Positions 43,612-52,253 of a DNA stretch of 64,000 bases are shown piece after piece. Origin of the DNA: Lactobacillus isalae (GTDB taxonomy: Bacteria; Bacillota; Bacilli; Lactobacillales; Lactobacillaceae); assembly GCF_947539375.1 (NCBI RefSeq), contig NZ_OX443569.1:1860001-1924000 (forward strand). Reading direction: 5' to 3'. Under the pieces are notes generated by a model. It saw only the letters and a list, made by a program, of their open reading frames with translations, had not been told where the DNA came from and did no database searches. Within the stretch, counting starts at the first letter, position 1. The number at the start of each line of letters is the position of its first letter. A program made the translations under genes and the position numbers.

Positions 43612-44804
43612 AAAATTTAGATAAAAAACGCCAAGAAGCAATTTTAAAGATTTTGAATTTTATTCAGAATGGTGGAGAGTTAGAAGAAGCTAAGAAGATG
43701 TTTCAAGCTGCCTTTGATCAAGTCGATGTTGCTGAGATTACGGCAGCTGAAAGAGAATTAATTGCGCAAGGTCTTGATCCAAGAAAAATTCAGTACTTGT
43801 GTAATGTTCATGCGGATGTTTTTAAGGGTAATATTAAAGAAAATAAAGAAAGTCCAGAGTTCGAAACTCCAGGTCATCCTGTTCATACTTTTAAATTAGA
43901 AAATATTGTTATTAAGTCATTAATTAATGATGCCTTGCTTCCTGATTTAGCTAAGTGGGAAAATGGAGCCGCAGATGTTTTACCAAAGTTAAAGCAGGAA
44001 CTAAAAGATCTTGCTAAAATTCATTATCACTATGCTCGTAAAGAAACTTCTATGTTTCCACTTATGACTAAGTATGGCATTACTGCACCGCCTAAAGTGA
44101 TGTGGGGCGTTGATGACAAAATAAGAAAATTAATTGGTCAAGCTAATGTGCTTGTTAATCAAAAAGATGTGAATCAGACTACAGTAGCTAATGTAATAAA
44201 AAAAGCGGCTAATGAAGTTCTTGAAATGATTTTTAAAGAAGAAAAAATTATGCTTCCGATGATTGATGAAGTAGCTAGCGAAGAAGATTGGGGCAATGTC
44301 AAGGATGAAGAAGGACAGATTGGCTATACCTTAATTCAAAAACCAATGAACTGGAAACCTAAGTTAAAAGCAAAAGCTGCTGGTCCAATTTCTTTAGATA
44401 AGCTAAGTAATCTAGTATTAAATTTTTCTGAAGGAAGTTTAAATTTAGAACAGTTGTCAGCAATTTTAGACTTATTGCCATTTGCGATAACTTTTGTCGA
44501 TGAAAATGATAAGGTTGCGTATTTTGGTGGCGGAGCAAGTATTTTTCCGCATTCTAAAAATGCAATTGGAAATAGTGTATATTCTTGCCATCTTCCTGAA
44601 AGTGTTCCTCGCGTTAAGAAAATTTTTGATGATTTTCATCAGGGTAAGAAAGATAAATATGAATTTTGGTTTCGGCCAAGGCACATGGGACGTTACTTAT
44701 ATTTACAGTATTTTGCTGTAAGAAAAAATAATAAATATTTGGGATGTTTAGAGGTTGCGCAGGATGTTACTGATATTAAAAGCTGGAAAAATGAAAAAAG
44801 ATAA
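43608..44804 (+). CDS. DUF438-hemerythrin-PAS protein
   Basis: This 398-residue protein has a DUF438 domain (about 1-90), a hemerythrin-like HHE region (about 95-250, with IHYHYARKETSMFP and MIFKEEKIMLPMID as likely iron-binding helices) and a PAS domain (about 275-395, LPFAITFVDENDKVAYFGGG). The hemerythrin part could bind a di-iron centre and sense oxygen or NO; the PAS part could bind a cofactor or a partner. There is no kinase or output domain. It is coupled to the DUF59-DUF1858 protein by a 4-bp overlap. The function is unknown. Confidence 0.85.
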   Translation: MKNLDKKRQEAILKILNFIQNGGELEEAKKMFQAAFDQVDVAEITAAERELIAQGLDPRKIQYLCNVHADVFKGNIKENKESPEFETPGHPVHTFKLENIVIKSLINDALLPDLAKWENGAADVLPKLKQELKDLAKIHYHYARKETSMFPLMTKYGITAPPKVMWGVDDKIRKLIGQANVLVNQKDVNQTTVANVIKKAANEVLEMIFKEEKIMLPMIDEVASEEDWGNVKDEEGQIGYTLIQKPMNWKPKLKAKAAGPISLDKLSNLVLNFSEGSLNLEQLSAILDLLPFAITFVDENDKVAYFGGGASIFPHSKNAIGNSVYSCHLPESVPRVKKIFDDFHQGKKDKYEFWFRPRHMGRYLYLQYFAVRKNNKYLGCLEVAQDVTDIKSWKNEKR

Positions 44805-44805
44805 T

Positions 44806-44838
44806 TAAAATACTCGGCCTTTTGGCAGAGTATTTTTA
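44806..44838 (+). terminator. Terminator after the hemerythrin-PAS gene
   Basis: AAATACTCGGCC and GGCAGAGTATTTTT pair around TTTT. Confidence 0.82.
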
Positions 44839-44882
44839 CTCTCGTGCAAAAAAATTTATTAATTGCTAGACTGGATGTAAGA

Positions 44883-46124
44883 ATGAAAAAGAAAAGGGTG
44901 AGGAAGTTGCATAGTAAAGAAAATATTCAACCGGATGATGAAATAAAGTTACATTGGCTGCTTTTAGGGGAGCTGTTTACCTGGATTGGGGCTAGTTTTA
45001 TTTGGCCATTAACTTCGGTTTATTTGAATAAAAGGCTTCATGTTTCTTTGGCCATGATTGGAATAGTACTTTTATTTAATTGTTTGGCAAATATGCTAGG
45101 CTCGTTTATTGCTGGCTGGGCATATGATCATTTCAATCCATACTATCTAATTATTGCTGGTGCCGGTTTAGATGCCTTAGTGCTATTTGGCATGGCTGCT
45201 AATCATACTTGGCCAATTTATTGGATTTGGATGACTTTGACTGGTTTACTAGGTGGCTGGAATGGTGCCTTAATTAATTCAATTGCAACTAGTATCAAGT
45301 CAAAGCCGGGTAGATATGTCTTTAATACAATTTATTTTGCACAGAATCTCGGAGTGGTATTAGGAACATTAATTGTAGGTTATATCTATGATTATTCAGT
45401 GACGGTTTTATTTGTAATTGCGGCTAGTCTTTTTGTGATCGTCTGTATTAATGCAATCATTAACTACCGTCCAATTATTAAGTTCCATTTGGAACGAAAA
45501 GCTCAACAAAATAAGGGTAGTAAGAATAAATCTACCCCAATGCCTAGGGCTAATTTGAAGTTAACGATTGGCTTTTTTACTACTTTAGCCGTAATTTGGT
45601 TGATGTACATGAATTGGGAATCAAACTTGTCAGTTTATATGGTGTCTTTAGGTATTCCTTTTCATTTATATAGTTTGCTTTGGACGATTAATGCCAGCAT
45701 TATTGTGATCGTCCAAGCATTTTTGAGTCGTTTTCCCAATACTTTTAAGAATTTGTTTCACCAAGTAGTATTCGGAGTCACAATGTTTGCTATTTCTTTT
45801 GTAACTTTAATTTTTGCAAAAGACTATGCTCACTTTGTATTTTCAATGGTTACTTTAACTCTTGGTGAATCAACTGCTATGCCGGCTATGCCTGCATATG
45901 TAAATGACTTGTCGCCTGTCGATAGTAAAGGTAAATATCAAGGCTTAACAATTTCAACGTCAGCTGTTGGAAGGGCCTTTGGTCCTTTGTTTGGGGGATT
46001 AGTTATTGATAAGTTTGGCTATATCAATTTCTTTATTGTTGCTGCAGTTGGGATTTTTATGATGCTAGCAATTATTGTTCCCCTTCATACGAGATTAAGA
46101 GGAAAGTTGAAAATATTTAGGTAA
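44883..46124 (+). CDS. MFS transporter
   Basis: This protein has about twelve membrane helices and 413 residues from this start. It belongs to the major facilitator superfamily (GSFIAGWAYDHFNPY after helix 2, and the ESTAMPAMPAYVNDLSP and KGKYQGLTIS repeats). Drug export or sugar/organic ion transport cannot be distinguished. The start is uncertain: ATG 44883 has a weak site, while TTG 44907 has AAGGG 8 bases upstream; GTG 44844 overlaps the preceding terminator. It has its own terminator region before it and lacD after it. Confidence 0.8.
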   Translation: MKKKRVRKLHSKENIQPDDEIKLHWLLLGELFTWIGASFIWPLTSVYLNKRLHVSLAMIGIVLLFNCLANMLGSFIAGWAYDHFNPYYLIIAGAGLDALVLFGMAANHTWPIYWIWMTLTGLLGGWNGALINSIATSIKSKPGRYVFNTIYFAQNLGVVLGTLIVGYIYDYSVTVLFVIAASLFVIVCINAIINYRPIIKFHLERKAQQNKGSKNKSTPMPRANLKLTIGFFTTLAVIWLMYMNWESNLSVYMVSLGIPFHLYSLLWTINASIIVIVQAFLSRFPNTFKNLFHQVVFGVTMFAISFVTLIFAKDYAHFVFSMVTLTLGESTAMPAMPAYVNDLSPVDSKGKYQGLTISTSAVGRAFGPLFGGLVIDKFGYINFFIVAAVGIFMMLAIIVPLHTRLRGKLKIFR

Positions 46125-46166
46125 ACTTTTACATGATTTTTCTTATAAAGTGAAAAGCTTTACAGA

Positions 46167-46209
46167 ATGAAAGCGATATCTTCTTTTTATGAAAGCGCCA
46201 TCTTATAAT
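46167..46209 (+). promoter_or_regulatory. lacD promoter with two direct repeats resembling cre
   Basis: ATGAAAGCGATATCTT (46167-46182) and ATGAAAGCGCCATCTT (46189-46204) differ at two bases and start 22 bp apart, two helical turns. The first fits the cre consensus with one mismatch. TATAAT is at 46204-46209, so the second repeat touches the -10; no good -35 is visible. Confidence 0.55.
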
Positions 46210-46242
46210 ATAAATGTGCGGTTAATTAAAAGGAGATACACA

Positions 46243-47238
46243 ATGAGAAAGATTTCACCTGAAGTTGCAAGACATATGGATAATTTATCTAATGAAGCTG
46301 GAGTAATTAGTGCATTAGCTATTGATCAAAGAGGTTCATTAAAACGAATGTTAGCTGAGGCAGCAAATAAGTCTGCTGATGAAACAACAATTGTAGATTT
46401 TAAAGAAGCTGTTTCAAGTGAATTAACACCATGCGCTTCTGCAATTTTGACAGATCCGGAATATGGTCTTCCTGCAACTAAGGTTAGAGATAAGAACTGT
46501 GGTTTATTATTATCTTATGAAAAGACGGGGTATGATACTACTGAACCAGGTAGAATGTGTGATTTAATTGCTGATCAATCAGCTTTAAGAATTAAAAAAG
46601 ATGGTGCAGACGCAGTAAAATTCTTACTTTACTACGATCCAGACGAAAGCGATGAAATTAATGACAAGAAGAAAGCTTTCGTTGAAAGAGTAGGAGCTGA
46701 AACTAAAGCAAACGGTTTACCATTTTTCCTTGAATTATTAACTTATGATGGAAACATCGATGATGCTAAAGGCGAGGAATATGCAAAGATAAAGCCTGAA
46801 AAAGTTTTCAAGACTATGCAAGAATTTTCTAAGCCTCAATATGATGTAACTGTTCTTAAGGTAGAGATTCCATTTAATGTTAAATATGTTGAAGGCTATA
46901 ATGGCGACAACAACGTGGTTTACACTCAAGAAGAAGCAAAGAAGTTATTGAAGAAGCAATCCGAGATAACTGATTTGCCATATATCTTCTTATCAGCTGG
47001 TGTAACTAGTGAAGAATTCATTGCTGAAATCAAGATGGCTGAAGATGCTGATGCTGCATTCAACGGTGTTCTTTGCGGGCGTGCAACTTGGAAACCAGCA
47101 ATTGAGCCATTTGCTGCTGAAGGTGAAAAGCAAGGTAGAGAATGGTTATCAACTGAAGGTAAGAAAAATATTGAGAACTTGAACGATGCACTTAAGGGTG
47201 CTAAATCATGGAAAGATAAGCTAGAAGTTGAAGATTAA
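46243..47238 (+). CDS. lacD: Tagatose 1,6-diphosphate aldolase
   Basis: This class I aldolase of 331 residues splits tagatose-1,6-bisphosphate into dihydroxyacetone phosphate and glyceraldehyde-3-phosphate. The SALAIDQRGSLKRML segment and the later VTVLKVEIPFN with the Schiff-base lysine are typical of LacD. I start at 46243 behind AAGGAGA; an in-frame ATG at 46189 lies in the promoter repeats. No other lac tagatose genes surround it. It can serve the galactosamine pathway encoded at 14-20 kb. Confidence 0.92.
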   Translation: MRKISPEVARHMDNLSNEAGVISALAIDQRGSLKRMLAEAANKSADETTIVDFKEAVSSELTPCASAILTDPEYGLPATKVRDKNCGLLLSYEKTGYDTTEPGRMCDLIADQSALRIKKDGADAVKFLLYYDPDESDEINDKKKAFVERVGAETKANGLPFFLELLTYDGNIDDAKGEEYAKIKPEKVFKTMQEFSKPQYDVTVLKVEIPFNVKYVEGYNGDNNVVYTQEEAKKLLKKQSEITDLPYIFLSAGVTSEEFIAEIKMAEDADAAFNGVLCGRATWKPAIEPFAAEGEKQGREWLSTEGKKNIENLNDALKGAKSWKDKLEVED

Positions 47239-47256
47239 TTTCAATTTAATAACTTT

Positions 47257-47291
47257 AAAAAGCAAGGTTTATAATTGAACCTTGCTTTTTC
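47257..47291 (+). terminator. Terminator after lacD
   Basis: AAAAAGCAAGGTT pairs with AACCTTGCTTTTT. Confidence 0.88.
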
Positions 47292-47402
47292 TGTAGGAAA
47301 AAATAATTCAGGTTTTGTATAACGAAATGCTGTAATTATAAACTTGAAAAGCCATTCATAACTCATTAGAATAAAGAAGTAATGTTAATTGGAGGAGAAA
47401 AA

Positions 47403-50357
47403 ATGAAAGGATTAAAATACACAAGTTTAGCTGTTGCAGCATTAACAGCTACTATTTTGGCAAGCACTAATAATGGTAAAGTTCAAGCTGCTACAACTAA
47501 CGAAAATGATACTGTTACTGTTGCAAAATCAGATAGGGACAAGGCACAAGCTGCTGTTAGCCAAGCACAAAATGCGGTTAATACTGCTCAAGCCAATGTT
47601 GATAGTAAGAAGAATGCGTTGAATGACGCACAAGCAAAGGCACAAGCACCAGATAATGCTTATTCTGCTCAAGAAGCAAAAGTAAATGAAAGTCAGAAGA
47701 ATCTTGCTGACAAGCAAGCTCTTGCAAAACAAGCACAAGAAAAATTGAATAGTGCAACTGAAGTTTCAAAGCAAGCAACTCCAGAAAATATTCAAAAAGT
47801 ACAGCAGAATATTGCTGCGCAACAAGATGCAATAAAGACTGCTAAACAAAATGTTAGTGATGCAAATGCAGATTTAAGTAAGGCACAAGCTCAATTAGCA
47901 ACTGCTAGGCAAAAACAAGTTGATGCTCAAAACTTAGTTAATGATAAAAAGTCTGCTAAACAAACTGCTGATAATAATGTCGCTAAGGCTGAAGCTGACG
48001 TTAAGAACAGCGGTTTAGATGAAGCAAAGCAAAATGTTGAAAAAGTACAAAAAGCATTAAACGATATCAAGAAGACAAATGCTAACAATGAATCTGTTTT
48101 AACTAAAAATCAAGCTGCTTTAGCTCAAAATAATCAAAATATTGCAACTGTTAATAATAATATTGCAAAGGCAAACAAGGCTGTGTCAGATGCACAAAAT
48201 AATGTTACTGCTAAGCAACAAGCATTAGATGATGCAAAAAAGAAATTAAAGGATTTACAGGCTCAAGTTGCTAAAGATCAAGCAAGTGGTGCAGCTGGTT
48301 TCTTTAAGTCAATTGCAGATAATAAAGATAATTCTGAAAGTTTAAGAGAAGATGCTCAAACGGCATATGATATTGTTACTGGTAAACCAAATGCTTACCA
48401 AGGTATTACTGTAGAGTGGGTTAATAAGGCAGTTAAGTTAGGTCAAGAAAAAGATTCTACATCATTGAGTAATATAGAAAAGGCTCTTGGGTATTATGAG
48501 CATTGGATGACATACCGTGATAAGTATGGTTTGAGTCATCCGTCAATTTCTTTGACAGCTGTTGCGATTGCCATGCTTAGTTCTGATTTTCAACATTACT
48601 CTGATGAATTTAATCATCCCATTCTGTTAACAGAAAAATATGGCCCATTTTATGAAGACGAAGAAGATATATCAGCTGGCGACATCAATCCAATCGATAA
48701 TTGGATGGATGAAAAAGAAGATATTGATAACTATATTAAGACCCATCCAGATGCAGCTCCATATAGCTTTGAGAGTACTCATCCCTTAACGGAAGATGAA
48801 TGGTTAAAAAATGTTGATTTTTGGAATAATAAACCAGTATCTATTGGGCACTATACTTCTATGATTAAGCCAGATGCCAATTATGTTGGACTAGCTGGAA
48901 ATGAATATGAGATTGAACCATTCATGGATAATGCCGATAGCATGGATGAAATTGAATTTGACCCAATTAACGGTATGGACTTCAGTAGTTACAAAAACTT
49001 AGTTCACTCATACTTGCAAAATGTTAAGCAAGAAGACCAAATCAACAATCTCAAATCAAAAGTTGAAACTGCAAATCAAAACTTAATTGCTGCACAAAAT
49101 GCAGTTCAAACAGCACAAAACAACGTTAAGAGCTTGCAAGCTAACTTAGCTGAATTAAATAATGGTTCTACTAAGATTAACAATGCAATTGCTGATACTC
49201 GAGCTGCTCTTGCAAAGGGGCAAGAAAACCTTGAATTTGAACAAAAGCAACTAGATCAAGCAAACAAGAATTTAGCAGATGTCCAAGCTAAAGTTGGTAT
49301 AAAGGCAAAAGCATTAGATGATGCAAAAGTCGCTCAAGCCAAGGCTTCCGATGCTTTAACGCAAGCACAAAATGTCTTAACTGGCGCTACTGTTGCTGTT
49401 AAGTCAGCTCAATCAACTATTGATAGTGCAAAGAATAATGTTGATGCTAAGAACAAGGATCTTAAGGCTGCCCAAGCTAGTCTAGAATCATTGGATCAAG
49501 CTTTATCTAATTTAGAAAATGCTAAAGCTAACCTAGCAGCTGCACAATCAGCTTTAACTGCTGCAAATGACGATGTATTAACAGCAGATAAAGATGTAAA
49601 AGCACAACAACTAATCTTAACTTCTTTAGAAGAAGCGAAAGGTAAGTCAGATGCTCAAGTTGCAAGTGCAGAAAAGGAATTGAAGAAGGCAGAATTAGCT
49701 TTAGCTACTGAACAAAGTAAATTAGCGGACGCTAAGGCTAAGTTAGATAAGTTGAACAAGAAGACTAACACTAATGCTGGTAAGTCAGATTCTAAGCATG
49801 AAAATAATAATCAAAAACCTGCTAAACCAGCAACTAAGCCAGGTTCAGAAACTACAAATACTGAAAAGCCAGCAAGTAAACCTGAAAACAATACTCAAGT
49901 TACTGATGAACCAGCTGTTAAACCTGAGCCTAATACTCCAAATTCTAACGAATCTGGATCAAAGAAGGAAGAAGACACTGAGACTGAAAAGCTAGAGATG
50001 AAGAACGAACCTAAGTCCAACAAGACTAAGGCAGAAGCAAAATCATCTACTGTAAAAATTGTTGATAATAACGATAATGTAGCTGCATCTGTTGTTTTAA
50101 CTGGTTCTGATACCGCAGTTAAAGTTTGGGATGAAAAGACTGTAAATGGCACAACTTACTACAAAGTTGGCGCAAATCGTTGGGTTAAGGCTGAAAAAGC
50201 TCATGTTGTTGCTGTGAATGGTCATGTATCCACTACTAAACAATTGCCACAAACTGGTGCTAAGAATGAAGTAATTGCAGCTGTTTCTGGTTTAACAATT
50301 GCTTCAGTTGGCATTGCAAGTGCAATGGGCATTAGTCGTAAGAAAAAGAATAACTAG
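47403..50357 (+). CDS. LPXTG cell-wall-anchored coiled-coil surface protein
   Basis: This 984-residue surface protein has a signal peptide (about 1-30, ending near KVQA), a long Ala/Gln/Lys-rich coiled coil at about 45-300, a globular middle domain at about 305-550 (KALGYYEHWMTYRDKYGL, HYTSMIKPDANYVGLA; it resembles a degenerate CAP domain as in SEC10/PgrA proteins), and a second coiled coil at about 550-800. A Lys/Pro/Thr/Glu-rich wall spacer, an SLAP-like segment (WVKAEKAHVV) and LPQTG, a hydrophobic helix and RKKKNN follow for sortase anchoring. I start at 47403 behind GGAGGA. Adhesion or aggregation is plausible. Confidence 0.85.
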   Translation: MKGLKYTSLAVAALTATILASTNNGKVQAATTNENDTVTVAKSDRDKAQAAVSQAQNAVNTAQANVDSKKNALNDAQAKAQAPDNAYSAQEAKVNESQKNLADKQALAKQAQEKLNSATEVSKQATPENIQKVQQNIAAQQDAIKTAKQNVSDANADLSKAQAQLATARQKQVDAQNLVNDKKSAKQTADNNVAKAEADVKNSGLDEAKQNVEKVQKALNDIKKTNANNESVLTKNQAALAQNNQNIATVNNNIAKANKAVSDAQNNVTAKQQALDDAKKKLKDLQAQVAKDQASGAAGFFKSIADNKDNSESLREDAQTAYDIVTGKPNAYQGITVEWVNKAVKLGQEKDSTSLSNIEKALGYYEHWMTYRDKYGLSHPSISLTAVAIAMLSSDFQHYSDEFNHPILLTEKYGPFYEDEEDISAGDINPIDNWMDEKEDIDNYIKTHPDAAPYSFESTHPLTEDEWLKNVDFWNNKPVSIGHYTSMIKPDANYVGLAGNEYEIEPFMDNADSMDEIEFDPINGMDFSSYKNLVHSYLQNVKQEDQINNLKSKVETANQNLIAAQNAVQTAQNNVKSLQANLAELNNGSTKINNAIADTRAALAKGQENLEFEQKQLDQANKNLADVQAKVGIKAKALDDAKVAQAKASDALTQAQNVLTGATVAVKSAQSTIDSAKNNVDAKNKDLKAAQASLESLDQALSNLENAKANLAAAQSALTAANDDVLTADKDVKAQQLILTSLEEAKGKSDAQVASAEKELKKAELALATEQSKLADAKAKLDKLNKKTNTNAGKSDSKHENNNQKPAKPATKPGSETTNTEKPASKPENNTQVTDEPAVKPEPNTPNSNESGSKKEEDTETEKLEMKNEPKSNKTKAEAKSSTVKIVDNNDNVAASVVLTGSDTAVKVWDEKTVNGTTYYKVGANRWVKAEKAHVVAVNGHVSTTKQLPQTGAKNEVIAAVSGLTIASVGIASAMGISRKKKNN

Positions 50358-50381
50358 TTTATAAAATCTAAATAGCTATAC

Positions 50382-50436
50382 AAAAAGAGTTGATAAATCG
50401 ACGTTTTTAAGACGAAGATTATCAACTCTTTTTTAT
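50382..50436. terminator. Bidirectional terminator
   Basis: AAAAAGAGTTGATAA pairs with TTATCAACTCTTTTTT around a loop with a small inner hairpin. It separates the LPXTG gene from the convergent regulator, whose stop codon overlaps its right edge. Confidence 0.88.
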
Positions 50437-51191
50437 TGTCTAGCAAATCCTGTTCTAACTGAATAAGCATCTGAAAATATTCGGGTCATGATCTGTAATG
50501 GCAGTCTAGATCGTACCTCATAATCAGGGAAATAGTTTGTCTTAGACATATATCCCATGAAGGTTAATGTGGATAGTGAAGCAAGTTGACCATTAGGATT
50601 AGTAGTAAAGGTAATAGTAGGAACGTCGTGGTGAGATAAGCTTCTTGCTGCATCAACTAGTTCGGGTGTATTACCGTTTAGGCTAATAAAAATAACCAGA
50701 GCGTCTTGCTTAATTCTTTTTGAGGCAGTCTTGATTATATTAGGATCAGCATGAAATTCGACATATTTACCTGTTAATTGAAGTTTGACCATAATTTCTT
50801 GACCAATTGATTCAGATAAACCGCGAGCAAAAATATAAACTACTTTTGCTTGCTTAGTCATCGAAATACTATCTTCAATATTGCTATAACTAAGATTATG
50901 GAGTGTATTATTCATTTCAATTTCGTTTTTAGTAATCACACTTTTAATCTTGTCATCGGCATCATTTAAAACGTCAAAGTTACTATTAGATCTATCTTTT
51001 AATTTTAAAGATTCACGATAAGAAGTGTAACCACTATAGCCCATCTTCTGCATAGTTCTTACAATGGTAGCTGTAGAAACATGAGCAAACTGACTTAATT
51101 TCACTATCGACATTTTTGCAATTTTTTGTGGGTTATTTTGAACTATTTCCCATAAATGTAGTTCAGCATTACTAAGATCATTATTTCGCAT
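50433..51191 (-). CDS. RpiR family transcriptional regulator
   Basis: This 252-residue regulator has an N-terminal HTH_6 domain (MSIVKLSQFAHVSTATIVRTM) and a C-terminal SIS sugar-phosphate-binding domain (VYIFARGLSESIGQEIMVKL, ISLNGNTPELVDAARSL). It diverges from the fruK-fruA operon with 120 bp between, so it most likely senses fructose-1-phosphate or a related sugar phosphate and controls the operon. Activation or repression cannot be told. Confidence 0.88.
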   Translation of the reverse strand: MRNNDLSNAELHLWEIVQNNPQKIAKMSIVKLSQFAHVSTATIVRTMQKMGYSGYTSYRESLKLKDRSNSNFDVLNDADDKIKSVITKNEIEMNNTLHNLSYSNIEDSISMTKQAKVVYIFARGLSESIGQEIMVKLQLTGKYVEFHADPNIIKTASKRIKQDALVIFISLNGNTPELVDAARSLSHHDVPTITFTTNPNGQLASLSTLTFMGYMSKTNYFPDYEVRSRLPLQIMTRIFSDAYSVRTGFARQ

Positions 51192-51213
51192 ATGAGCGCC
51201 TTTCTGTAAAATT

Positions 51214-51294
51214 TTACCACTTATTTAATAAAACGCTTTCACTTCAGAAAAACCTTACTGTCTTATCTAAGTATACTAATAATGTAAGCGGTAA
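51214..51294. promoter_or_regulatory. Divergent control region rpiR/fruK
   Basis: TTACCACTTA (51214-51223) and TAAGCGGTAA (51285-51294) are inverted copies with one mismatch and flank the region; they may be RpiR sites. AAAACGCTTTCAC near 51230 resembles a cre with about three mismatches. TATACT at 51272-51277 may be the fruK -10. Confidence 0.4.
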
Positions 51295-51311
51295 GAAAAG
51301 GAGAAAAGCTC

Positions 51312-52238
51312 ATGATTTATACAATAACACTCAATCCAGCAATTGATTTAGTAATTATCACTAAAAAATTAGAGCCAAACACTGTAAATCGAACTGAGAA
51401 CTTTGAGCTTCAACCTAATGGTAAAGGTGTAAATGTATCATTTATTTTGAAAAAAATGGGTATAAAAAACATGGCGACCGGAATTGGTGGCGGATTTACG
51501 CTCGATTATATTACTTCTGGTTTAGAAGAAAAAGGTATTAAAACTGAATTTCTTAAGGTCAAAGAACCTACTAGAGTTAATGTGTTCACACGTGTTTTAG
51601 ATCAAAATGCGGAATATAAAGAGGTAAATCCTGGACCAGAGGTTAGTGAAGAAGTTCAAAAAGAGTTTCTGGAATATTTAAAAAGTACATTAAAAGCAGA
51701 CGATACTTTGATTATTTCGGGCAGCTTTTCAAGAGGAATTCGACCAGATTACTTAGTTGAAATCGCTAAGATTACAGCGGATAAGCGAGTGAAATTAGTA
51801 ATTGATTCAAGCTCTAAAGTTGTTCTTGATACACTTCAATATCATCCGTATTTATTAAAACCAAATGACCAAGAGTTAGCTAGTTTTTTTGATTTAGATG
51901 AAAAATTAGATCAGAAAAAGATTATTGAATTGGCTCGCAAGTTAATCGCTAGTGGATGTCAAAACGTTCTTGTATCTCTAGGTCAAGCAGGTGCAGCTTT
52001 AATTAATAAAGATCATGCTTATTTTGGCAATGCACCTAAAATACAAGCACTAAATACAGCAGGTGCGGGTGACACAATGCTAGGCTCTTTTATTGGAGAA
52101 AAGGAAAAAGGTAAAAGTGATGTAGAAGCTTTGAAACTAGCAATAGCTGCTGGAAGTGATACGGCTAGTCGGTCTGGATTAACAGATTTTGAAATAGAAA
52201 AGTATTTACAAGAAATTCAAGTAAGTGAGGTTAAGTAG
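51312..52238 (+). CDS. fruK: 1-phosphofructokinase (PfkB family)
   Basis: This PfkB-type kinase has 308 residues. The N-terminal TLNPAIDLVI and PNGKGVNVS and the C-terminal NTAGAGDTMLGSF (anion hole and catalytic Asp) are visible. As first gene of an operon with a fructose PTS it most likely makes fructose-1,6-bisphosphate from fructose-1-phosphate. The related LacC tagatose-6-phosphate kinase is an alternative that sequence alone does not exclude, and a tagatose-6-phosphate kinase is otherwise missing from the window. Confidence 0.87.
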   Translation: MIYTITLNPAIDLVIITKKLEPNTVNRTENFELQPNGKGVNVSFILKKMGIKNMATGIGGGFTLDYITSGLEEKGIKTEFLKVKEPTRVNVFTRVLDQNAEYKEVNPGPEVSEEVQKEFLEYLKSTLKADDTLIISGSFSRGIRPDYLVEIAKITADKRVKLVIDSSSKVVLDTLQYHPYLLKPNDQELASFFDLDEKLDQKKIIELARKLIASGCQNVLVSLGQAGAALINKDHAYFGNAPKIQALNTAGAGDTMLGSFIGEKEKGKSDVEALKLAIAAGSDTASRSGLTDFEIEKYLQEIQVSEVK

Positions 52239-52253
52239 AAGGGATGAAAAAAG

